Assembly: GCA_029979145.1 (NCBI GenBank)
Contig: JAPOIC010000010.1
Span: 1 to 19,439 of the forward strand
From: Opitutaceae bacterium
GTDB lineage: Bacteria; Verrucomicrobiota; Verrucomicrobiia; Opitutales; Opitutaceae
Length of the DNA stretch: 19,439 nucleotides
Direction of reading: 5' to 3'
The notes beneath the pieces are model-generated. The model was given only the letters and a program-made list of their open reading frames with translations. It was not told where the DNA came from and made no database searches. Positions 13,664 to 19,439 of this stretch are shown here, piece by piece. A program made the translations under genes and the position numbers. Position 1 is the stretch's first letter. Each line of letters starts with the position of its first letter.

Positions 13664-14986
13664 ATGAAACCGTCCCGCCCCAACGTCTTGTTTATCGTGG
13701 TCGATGACCATCGGCATGACTGCCTGAGCTGTGTCGATCCGCAGAGCGCGCGGACGCCGGTGCTGGATGCACTCGCGGCGGGTGGGGCGCATTTTCGCGG
13801 CGCGCGGATTGTGGGCGGGGCCAATGGCGCCGTGTGCGTGCCGAGCCGCGCTGCGCTGCACACGGGTTGTGCGCCGCAGGAGGCGCTGACGCCACGACCC
13901 CCGGCATTGACCAACAACACCAACGTGATCGCGTCGGATCGCGTCTTGCTGGGTGAAGCGTTTCGGTCGGCGGGATACACGACCTTTGCCACGGGCAAGT
14001 GGCATAACGACGGTGCGGCCTTTAACCGCGCGTTTGCCGGAGGCGAGGCGCTGCTGTTTGGCGGCATGTCGGACCATATCAATCCGCCGTTGCAGGACTA
14101 CGATCCGAGCGGCGTCTATCCGGCGGCCCGCGCGCAGCCGCGAAAGGGGTTTTCCACGGAGCTATTTGCCGAGGCGGCGATCCGGTTTCTGGAGCGTCAG
14201 CCGGCCGACGAACCGTTTTTTCTCTCGGTGGCCTTCACGTCGCCCCATGACCCGCGCACACCGCCGGCGGAGTGGCGGGCGCTTTACGATGATGATGCGA
14301 TTGCGCTGCCGCCGAACTGCTGGGCCGAGCATCCCTTTAACAACGGCGAGTTGATCGTGCGCGATGAGCAGCTCGCCGCCTCGCCGCGCGATCCCGCGGA
14401 AGTGCGCCGGCATGTGGCGGAGGATTACGGGATGATTTCGCACCACGACGCGCAGATCGGGCGGATCCTGGACGCTCTCGAACCAAGCGGCCGGCGCAAC
14501 GACACGATTGTGGTCTACGTGTCCGACCACGGGCTGGGGCTTGGGCAGCACGGGCTGATGGGCAAGCAAAGCGTGTATGAACACAGCGTGCGCGTGCCGT
14601 TGATCGTCAATGGCCCAGGCGTGCCGGCGGGACGCGCGGTCGACGCCGACGTCTACAGCTTCCGTTTGTTCGCGACGCTCTGTGAGCTCGCCGGCGTGAC
14701 GCGGCCGGCTTCGGTGTCGGCGGACAGCCTCGTGCCGTGGTTTGCGGGAGAGGAATCCGTCGAACCGCACTTCAGCCACTACCGCGAGCGACAGGCGGCG
14801 GTGAAGGCCGGGCCGTGGAAACTGATCCGCTACTACCCGCCGGCGGAGGCTCGGGTGCAGTTATTCAACCTCGCGAGCGATCCGTGGGAAATGCGCGACC
14901 GCAGCGAGGAAGCGGAGCTAGCCGAAAAGCGCGCGCGTTTGGAGATTCTGTTGGAGGCGTGGCGGGCGCGGGAACTTGGGGCGTAA
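13664..14986 (+). CDS. Cys-type (formylglycine) sulfatase
   Basis: This type I sulfatase hydrolyses sulfate esters, probably on a sulfated polysaccharide fragment. The 440-residue protein has metal ligands Asp14-Asp15 (IVVDDHRHD) and the CxPSR maturation motif at 58-62 (CVPSRAALHTG; Cys58 becomes formylglycine). It also has FATGKWHN (108-115), SPHDPR (193-198), and SDHGLGLGQHGLMGK (287-301) with the distal metal and Lys ligands. The C-terminus (RVQLFNLASDPWEMRD) is the usual small domain. The start at 13664 is well placed after a GAAAGG ribosome site. No signal peptide is evident, so it may act in the cytoplasm on imported oligosaccharides, unlike many secreted family members. The maturation enzyme is not in this window. 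Direct repeats flank the gene. Confidence 0.94.
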   Translation: MKPSRPNVLFIVVDDHRHDCLSCVDPQSARTPVLDALAAGGAHFRGARIVGGANGAVCVPSRAALHTGCAPQEALTPRPPALTNNTNVIASDRVLLGEAFRSAGYTTFATGKWHNDGAAFNRAFAGGEALLFGGMSDHINPPLQDYDPSGVYPAARAQPRKGFSTELFAEAAIRFLERQPADEPFFLSVAFTSPHDPRTPPAEWRALYDDDAIALPPNCWAEHPFNNGELIVRDEQLAASPRDPAEVRRHVAEDYGMISHHDAQIGRILDALEPSGRRNDTIVVYVSDHGLGLGQHGLMGKQSVYEHSVRVPLIVNGPGVPAGRAVDADVYSFRLFATLCELAGVTRPASVSADSLVPWFAGEESVEPHFSHYRERQAAVKAGPWKLIRYYPPAEARVQLFNLASDPWEMRDRSEEAELAEKRARLEILLEAWRARELGA

Positions 14987-14997
14987 GGAGGAAAGGG

Positions 14998-15064
14998 ATT
15001 TTACAGGAGGTCGCAGAGGACGCGGAGGGTGTGTAACGCTGATAAGCGCTGATTAACGCTGATT
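14998..15064 (+). repeat. Composite repeat downstream of the sulfatase
   Basis: GATTTTACAGGAGGTCGCAGA and GGACGCGGAGG (14998-15028) match the outer arms at 11949-12084. Directly after come three tandem 10-bp units of the form (A/G)(A/G)CGCTGATN at 15035-15064. The last units supply the stop codon of the small minus-strand frame ending at 15053. Confidence 0.8.
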
Positions 15065-15202
15065 GGAGAATGCGAGCGCCGGCGGTTCGGCGGTCGGATG
15101 GAAGTCCCAATACTGCTGGTTCGTGTAGACGAGGATGTCGGAGACCTCCTCCAAACCGTGGAGGGTGACGTCCGGGACGCGGGGATTGGTGGAGGCGGTC
15201 AT
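15053..15202 (-). pseudogene. 49-residue truncated gene after the aminotransferase
   Basis: The start codon overlaps the aminotransferase stop as ATGA, the classic sign of translational coupling, so a real third gene of this operon began here. About 36 residues (TASTNPRVPDVTLHGLEEVS, then DILVYTNQQYWDFHP) look like protein. The rest (TAEPPALAFSNQR) is encoded by dispersed-repeat sequence: a GAGCGCCGGCGGTTCGGCGG hairpin relative at about 15072-15095, then the CGCTGAT tandem units, which provide the TAA. I read it as a gene cut short by repeat sequence. I do not recognise the family. A functional short peptide is possible. Confidence 0.55.
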
Positions 15203-16410
15203 GCGGCGAAACGGCGGGCGACGGCGTTGACGGCGGCGGCGACCTTGCGGACGTAGCCTTCGGTCATGGCCTCGTTGATCGGCAACATGATGCAGTCGCT
15301 GTGATACGCCTCGGCCTCGGGGCACTTCACCTGCGTGTAGTCCATGGTGGTGAGCCCGAGATCGCGCACCGGCCAGCGGCCGCCGAAGAAATTGTGCCGT
15401 TGGAAAATCTCGTAGGTGTAAACCGGACCCGGAAGTTCGTCGCGCGCGTTGGCGCCCTCGGCGCGCAGGGCGGCGGCAAACTCAGCGCGGGTCGTTTTGA
15501 GCACATTCAGGTCGAGCCGGAAGATGTAGTTGTAATAGCTGTGGGTGTCGCCGGGCCGGACCACCGGCGGCAGCACGCCGGGCGTGTCCTGCAGGAGCTC
15601 AGTTAAGAGTGTGCCGAAGCGCACGCGCGGGCCGACGATGGCGTCGTGTTTGCCGAGTTGCGCGGTGCAGATGGCCGAAAGCGGCTCGCTCATGCGGTAG
15701 TTGTAAGCGAGCTCGTCCGGATTGCGGACATTGGTGATGCGGTTGTAGCACTTGTCACCCCACTTGGTGAGGTCGCGGCCGAGCTCGTCGCGGTTGGTGC
15801 CCACCATGCCGCCGTCGCCGCAGGACAGGTGCTTGAAGTCGTTGAACGACCAGCAGCCGAGGTCGCCGAAGAGGCCCACATGTTTCCCTTGGTAGCGGGA
15901 GCCCCAGGCCTGCGCGCAGTCTTCGATCACCGCGATTTTGTGCTGGGCGGCGAGCGGCAGGAGCGCGCCGAGGTCGCAGGGATTGCCGCCGAGGTGCACG
16001 GCCAGGATGGCGCGGGTGCGCGGGGTGATGGCCGCCTGCACGGACTTCACGTCGAGATTGTAAGTGCGCGGTTCGACGTCGACGAACACCGGGACGAGCA
16101 ACTGGTGCAGCATGCCCAGCACGGAGCCCATGTCGGTCATCGCGGGCACGATCACTTCGTCGCCTGGTTGCAGTCGCAACGCCATCAGCGCGATGTGCAC
16201 CGAGGCGGTGCCGCAAGAGCAGGGGAAGAGATGTTTCAGCGGGTAGTGTGCGCGAAAGGCGGGGTAGAGGGCCTCCGTCTGCGGGCCCTTCCAGTAGAAG
16301 AGCGATTTCTGGCGCATCGTGGCCGAGAGGCGGGCGATTTCTTCGTCGCCCCAGCGCTGGGGCCACGGAAACGGTTCATCGACGATGGGGGTGGTGGCGG
16401 GCGAGCTCAT
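15199..16410 (-). CDS. DegT/DnrJ/EryC1/StrS-family PLP aminotransferase
   Basis: This family usually transfers an amino group to a keto-sugar, using PLP. The 403-residue protein has FPCSCGTASVHIALMAL (62-78), GDEVIVPAMTD (83-93), VFVDVEPRTYNLD (108-120), and VIEDCAQAWGSRYQGKHVG (161-179) where Asp164 should bind the PLP nitrogen. The PLP lysine is Lys193 in SFNDFKHLSCGDGGM. NYRMSEPLSAI and a C-terminal LPINEAMTEGYVRKVAAAV complete the fold. All key residues are present. I chose the ATG at 16410, 10 bp after the amidohydrolase stop; a TTG at 16428 would overlap that gene. It forms an operon with the amidohydrolase upstream and a truncated frame downstream. The sugar or non-sugar substrate is unknown; some relatives act as dehydratases or use cyclitols. 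Confidence 0.92.
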   Translation of the reverse strand: MSSPATTPIVDEPFPWPQRWGDEEIARLSATMRQKSLFYWKGPQTEALYPAFRAHYPLKHLFPCSCGTASVHIALMALRLQPGDEVIVPAMTDMGSVLGMLHQLLVPVFVDVEPRTYNLDVKSVQAAITPRTRAILAVHLGGNPCDLGALLPLAAQHKIAVIEDCAQAWGSRYQGKHVGLFGDLGCWSFNDFKHLSCGDGGMVGTNRDELGRDLTKWGDKCYNRITNVRNPDELAYNYRMSEPLSAICTAQLGKHDAIVGPRVRFGTLLTELLQDTPGVLPPVVRPGDTHSYYNYIFRLDLNVLKTTRAEFAAALRAEGANARDELPGPVYTYEIFQRHNFFGGRWPVRDLGLTTMDYTQVKCPEAEAYHSDCIMLPINEAMTEGYVRKVAAAVNAVARRFAA

Positions 16411-16420
16411 GGGCAAAGGG

Positions 16421-17191
16421 TCACGCAACGCCGACGAGGCGGGCGGCGTTGTCGTAAAAGATTTTTTGTTGGGCGGCGGCGGAAAGGTTCGCCCCGCGGA
16501 TGGCGCCGATCTTTACGCTGCATTCGCGGATGGGCAGATCGGAGCCGAAGAGGACGCGCTCGGCGCCCAGATGTTCGACGGCATACTCGATGATCTGCGC
16601 CTCGGGGTAGCCGCCGGAAGTGTCGACCCAGACGTTGGGCAGGTCCTTCACTGCGAGCAAGCCCCGGTAGCCGCAGCCGATGAGGTGAGCCATGATGATA
16701 TTTACGTCGGGGTTCCGCCGGGCGAAGAGCGCGGTGTGCTCCGGGTCGCTCTGCATGCCGCTGGCGCCGTCGTGGGTGTCCATGCTCCAGCTGTGCTGCA
16801 GGACGACGAGGCCGAAGGTGCGCGCGGCCTTGGCGACGTGGCGCATCACGGGATCGGCGGCGCAGTTGGCTTTCTCCAGCTTGATGCCGCGGGCGCCGGC
16901 GGCGACGCAGCGCTCGACCTCGCGCATGACGGCGCGTTCGCCGAGCGTGGGGTTGAGGTAGCAGAAGAACGTGTAGAAATCCGGGTGGCGGGCGGCGAGG
17001 GCAATGCTGTCGCTGTTGATCTCGCGAATCTGGTCCTCGTCCTGGCAGAAGCCGTGGCGGCTGACGTCGCCGAGCATGTTCACCCGCGTGATCCCGAGGT
17101 CGCGGCAATGGGCGATGATCCGCCGTTCCTCGGCCGGGGTCTTGCCGCCTTGATGCCAGATCGGATGGGTGTGGATATCGAAGATGCGCAT
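16421..17191 (-). CDS. Metal-dependent amidohydrolase (TIM-barrel, TatD/amidohydrolase-2-like)
   Basis: This is a probable metal-dependent hydrolase or decarboxylase/lactonase-type enzyme. The 256-residue protein begins MRIFDIHTHP, whose His7-x-His9 is the first metal pair. Further candidate ligands are Lys104 or Glu106 in GIKLEKANC, His133 in VVLQHSW, His169 in IIMAHLIGCGY, and Asp218 in VLFGSDLP. These are the four strand-end positions of the amidohydrolase superfamily. I chose the ATG at 17191, where homology begins, not an upstream in-frame start at 17245. A strong palindrome at 17259-17286, similar to one upstream of tetR, lies 67 bp before the start and suggests TetR control. It leads the operon with the aminotransferase. 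Such genes accompany unusual sugar-acid or cyclitol pathways, but no substrate can be named. Confidence 0.88.
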   Translation of the reverse strand: MRIFDIHTHPIWHQGGKTPAEERRIIAHCRDLGITRVNMLGDVSRHGFCQDEDQIREINSDSIALAARHPDFYTFFCYLNPTLGERAVMREVERCVAAGARGIKLEKANCAADPVMRHVAKAARTFGLVVLQHSWSMDTHDGASGMQSDPEHTALFARRNPDVNIIMAHLIGCGYRGLLAVKDLPNVWVDTSGGYPEAQIIEYAVEHLGAERVLFGSDLPIRECSVKIGAIRGANLSAAAQQKIFYDNAARLVGVA

Positions 17192-17258
17192 GGGCGGGCG
17201 GGGGCCGGTCTGGCGGCAACCCGGGCCCACGCTGCCCCATCCCAACGTCCTTGGCCAG

Positions 17259-17286
17259 CGCGAAGTAACCCACCGGTTACTTTGCG
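17259..17286. promoter_or_regulatory. Putative TetR operator, site 1
   Basis: Two 12-bp arms, 11 of 12 matching, flank a CACC centre. The core is TAACC-CACC-GGTTA (17266-17279), extended outward by AAG/CTT. It lies 67 bp before the amidohydrolase start and 42 bp before the broken heparinase-like gene. The core shape TAACC-N4-GGTTA recurs upstream of tetR. Confidence 0.75.
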
Positions 17287-17328
17287 GTTGTCATCAAGCC
17301 GGGTCGCTCCACGCTGGGCGCCAGCGCC

Positions 17329-17767
17329 ATGATTCCGCCCGTGCTCTTTTTCTCCGCCGCTGAAATTCCCGACCTGCGCCGGCGCTTTGCGACCGATCCG
17401 CGCTTTGCGGCCGTGCGCGCGGAATTGACGGCCTTCGATCGCGCCGCCGAGCGCCGTTTCCTCCGCGAGGAGGTGGATGTGACGGAGCCGCTCAACCAGT
17501 TCCGCCGCGTGCACGACTGCGCGCGCGGCGTTGCACCCGTTCGTCGCGGTGCGCTCCGAACCCGCCATGGCGACCACGCTGGTGACCGCGTTGTCGCTGG
17601 CCGGTGCAGGGCAGCCAGCGACGCCGGTTACACTGTTGGCGGACACCGACGCGATCCAAGTCCGCGTGCTTGGCGGCAAAGCGTGGACCTGTCGCGTGTC
17701 GGAAGGCGATCGCGTGCCGACCCTCACGATCACCCCCGGTGATCCGGCCGACGCGGCGAAGACCTGA
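17329..17767 (+). pseudogene. Remnant of a heparinase II/III-like gene with internal deletion and frameshift
   Basis: Frame one from ATG 17329 encodes PVLFFSAAEIPDLRRRFATD and FDRAAERRFLREEVDVTEPL, which resembles the N-terminus of heparinase II/III-type lyases. After NQFRRVHDCA (near 17520) it turns into low-quality sequence. The +1 frame then carries LHPFVAVRSEP, TTLVTALSLAG and KAWTCRVSEGDRV to a stop at 17767, a credible C-terminal beta-domain tail. The catalytic core of several hundred residues is missing, so both ends appear joined by a large deletion. The family call rests on short stretches. Operator site 1 is 42 bp upstream, so the intact ancestor may have shared control with the divergent amidohydrolase. 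Confidence 0.6.
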
Positions 17768-17804
17768 CGGCAAACCGCGGCCCGGGAATTGCGCCCGGCA
17801 GCGC

Positions 17805-18458
17805 CTAGGGGCGCACGCCGGCGAGGAGGAAGTGCTCGGCGTTGGCGATGCCGCGCTTGATGACCGCGGGGGCGCCGAGATTGATGTGCAGGCCCTGCGA
17901 GAGGGTGTAGCGGTGGGACGCGTAGACTTGGCAGATGCCAATGATCGTGATCAAGAGCTCCGTGGCATCGAGATCCTTGCGCCACTTTACGCCGTCGGCG
18001 TCCTGCCGGATGGCCATGGCGAGGCGGGCCACGACACTGTCCTTCGAGAGGCGCGCGCGCGAATTGCGGATGCCCTGGCCCTTGTTGAGGTTTTCCCAGA
18101 GCATCAGCTGCGTGAATTCGGGATGGATCCGCGGAAACTCGAAATAGACCAACACGAGCCGCTTGACGATGTCCTCGAGCGATTGCGCGTCGCCGATGGT
18201 CTCCTGCTCGAAGGCGCTCAGGCCGTCGTAGGCGTAGGACAAGGCCTCCTGATACAGCCGCGCCTTGTTCTCAAAGTAGTGGTAGACCATCCGCTTGTTC
18301 ACCCCGGCCTGCTGGACGATGTCGTTCACCGAGACGCCGTCGAAGCCCTTGTTCGAGAAGAGGCTGATGGCGGTGCGCAGCAGGCGGTCCCGGGTGCTGG
18401 GCGTGTTTTTTTTGGCAGGGGATTTCCGGGGGGCCATTTGCCGGGCAGCATCGGCCAT
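17805..18458 (-). CDS. TetR/AcrR-family transcriptional regulator
   Basis: This 217-residue one-component repressor has a basic leader (APRKSPAKK) and a canonical TetR helix-turn-helix: STRDRLLRTAISLFSNKGFD (21-40), then GVSVNDIVQQAGVNKRMVYHYFENKARLY (41-69). The helical C-terminal ligand domain (about 75-217) includes VYFEFPRIHPEFTQLMLWENLNKG. I chose the ATG at 18458 (a GTG lies directly before it); MAPRK at 18437 is an alternative. A TAACC-N4-GGTTA palindrome 38 bp upstream predicts autorepression. A stronger relative upstream of the amidohydrolase-aminotransferase operon marks a likely target. The effector is unknown but may be a product of that pathway. The convergent neighbour is the heparinase relic. 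Confidence 0.93.
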   Translation of the reverse strand: MADAARQMAPRKSPAKKNTPSTRDRLLRTAISLFSNKGFDGVSVNDIVQQAGVNKRMVYHYFENKARLYQEALSYAYDGLSAFEQETIGDAQSLEDIVKRLVLVYFEFPRIHPEFTQLMLWENLNKGQGIRNSRARLSKDSVVARLAMAIRQDADGVKWRKDLDATELLITIIGICQVYASHRYTLSQGLHINLGAPAVIKRGIANAEHFLLAGVRP

Positions 18459-18494
18459 CACGGGAAGTTTTCAATGGGGAAAAATCACCACCCT

Positions 18495-18512
18495 GGTAAC
18501 CGAACGGTTATC
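18495..18512. promoter_or_regulatory. Putative TetR operator, site 2
   Basis: The core TAACC-GAAC-GGTTA (18497-18510) is a 6+6 bp perfect inverted repeat around AA, with one further partly matching base pair on each side. It sits 38 bp before the tetR start and 50 bp before the divergent GNAT gene. It shares arm sequence and 4-bp spacer with site 1. Confidence 0.75.
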
Positions 18513-18561
18513 GAAGGATTGACGCCGGCCGTTTGCTCCGGTCGATTACCCGCCGCACCGC

Positions 18562-19437
18562 ATGGCTCGCTTGACTGACCCAACCCCTCCCGCCGGCAGT
18601 ATCCGGCCGCTCAATTCGGGTGACCAAGCCGGTGGTCTCCGGCTGTCCACGGCGGCCGGATGGAATCAGAACCCGGCCGATTGGCAGTTGCTGGCGAAAA
18701 CCTGTCTGGGTCGCGGGCTGGAGGTGCCGGGGGCGGGGCTCGTCGGCACGGCGATGGCTTGGCCGCTGGCCGGACGCTACTCATGGATCAACATGGTGTT
18801 GGTCCTGCCGGAATTTCGCGGTCGGGGCATTGCGCGGTCGCTGATGGAGGCCCTGTTGGATGACCTCAGCCAGCAAGGGCGGATTGCCTTCCTCGATGCC
18901 ACGGAGATGGGTGAGAGCCTTTACCGCAAGCTGGGCTTCCGCAACGGGCCGCGGTTGCTGCGGTTGCGCTGCGCGGCTCCGACCCGACCAGTGCCGGCTG
19001 ATGCGACCGGCTTGCGGGTGATGACTCCAGCGGACCTCGACGCGGTCGGAGTGCTCGACGAAGCGGTGTTTGGACTCGATCGCCGGCAGTTGTTGGAAAA
19101 TTTTCAGTTGCGTTGTCCACAATTGGCGTGGGTGCACGAGTCGGCCGGTGCCATCACGGGATTTGTCTCGGCCCGCGACGGTCGCAATGCCACGCAGCTC
19201 GGTCCGGTGGTCGCAGCGGATCGCGCGGTGGCCGGGCGCTTGCTGCGGCGTGCTTTGGCCGAGGTGGCCGGTCCCGTGATTTTGGATGTGCCGGCGGGCG
19301 ACGACGTTTGGTTGAAGGAAGTGAACGGCTTGGGCTTCGAGGTGCAGCGCGGTTTCATGCGGATGACGCGGCACGGGGAAGAGCTGGCGACGGATTGGTC
19401 GCGTTACTTTGCGATCAGTGGGCCGGACTTTGCCTGA
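18562..19437 (+). CDS. Two-domain GNAT acetyltransferase
   Basis: This GNAT-superfamily N-acetyltransferase transfers acetyl from acetyl-CoA. The 291-residue protein has an N-terminal GNAT domain (about 13-135), with motif A at MVLVLPEFRGRGIARSLMEALLDD (78-101; the RGRGIA loop binds CoA pyrophosphate) and a closing FLDATEMGESLYRKLGFRNG. A second half (about 150-285) begins LRVMTPADLDAVGVLDEAVFGLDR and ends RGFMRMTRHG. It resembles the C-terminal GNAT-like domain of YitH-type proteins and lacks the RxxGxG loop. It starts at ATG 18562, divergent from tetR with operator site 2 between, so it may also be under TetR control. The substrate is unknown. Confidence 0.88.
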   Translation: MARLTDPTPPAGSIRPLNSGDQAGGLRLSTAAGWNQNPADWQLLAKTCLGRGLEVPGAGLVGTAMAWPLAGRYSWINMVLVLPEFRGRGIARSLMEALLDDLSQQGRIAFLDATEMGESLYRKLGFRNGPRLLRLRCAAPTRPVPADATGLRVMTPADLDAVGVLDEAVFGLDRRQLLENFQLRCPQLAWVHESAGAITGFVSARDGRNATQLGPVVAADRAVAGRLLRRALAEVAGPVILDVPAGDDVWLKEVNGLGFEVQRGFMRMTRHGEELATDWSRYFAISGPDFA

Positions 19438-19439
19438 GG

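Noticed and set aside
12637..14082. Long minus-strand open frame (481 codons) opposite the AlkD-like and sulfatase genes
   Set aside because: It spans two real genes and repeats with no recognisable motif; high GC leaves few stop codons.
14998..15064. Possible CRISPR array
   Set aside because: The units are 10 bp with no spacers, and no cas genes are present in the window.
16319..17332. 337-codon plus-strand frame opposite the amidohydrolase and aminotransferase
   Set aside because: Low-complexity Ala/Gly/Val/Asp-rich product without motifs; the minus-strand genes are clearly real.
17801..17814. GCGCC/GGCGC hairpin at the tetR stop as a terminator
   Set aside because: The stem is only 5 bp and no U-tract follows on either strand.

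Overview
The window comes from a GC-rich bacterial chromosome. A sialate O-acetylesterase, a Cys-type sulfatase, a heparinase-type relic and a Gfo/Idh oxidoreductase point to a glycan-degrading Verrucomicrobiota, perhaps an Opitutaceae-like lineage. So does the crowd of short dispersed intergenic repeats. The lineage is inferred; there is no rRNA or other taxonomic marker here. No phage, IS transposase or CRISPR array is visible.

Layout. 1-785 (-) is a Gfo/Idh/MocA oxidoreductase cut by the window edge. 979-3853 (+) is a tight three-gene unit: type II L-asparaginase, an uncharacterised 414-residue protein whose start overlaps the asparaginase stop by one base, and a TRIC/YicG-type membrane channel. 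3869-4111 (-) is a signal-peptide-bearing stub of a DUF4140/DUF4139 protein. 4191-5705 (-) is a secreted sialate O-acetylesterase, and 5784-6167 (-) a small conserved-looking hypothetical. uvrC (-) and cinA (+) diverge from a 36-bp gap. A small secreted protein and a Bax-like glucosaminidase (+) follow, apparently as an operon.

10305-11010 is a gene-poor junk-and-repeat zone: a C-terminal gene relic, a double-hairpin repeat, two terminators, a cluster of six short hairpins and tRNA-Glu(TTC). Then come purC (+), a complex inverted repeat, a membrane protein (-), an AlkD-like DNA glycosylase (+) and a sulfatase (+) bracketed by direct copies of a composite repeat.

The last part looks like a small regulon: a DegT-type aminotransferase and an amidohydrolase (-), a broken heparinase-like gene (+), a TetR regulator (-) and a two-domain GNAT acetyltransferase (+). 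The same palindrome, TAACC-N4-GGTTA, lies in the gap between the amidohydrolase and the heparinase relic and again between tetR and the GNAT gene. This suggests the TetR protein controls itself and the amidohydrolase-aminotransferase operon. This regulon, the UvrC that lacks its iron-sulfur cysteines, and the layered repeat families are the most interesting parts of the window. Several genes (3869, 10314, 15053, 17329) are remnants, so the region appears to have been eroded and rearranged, often at repeat sequences.
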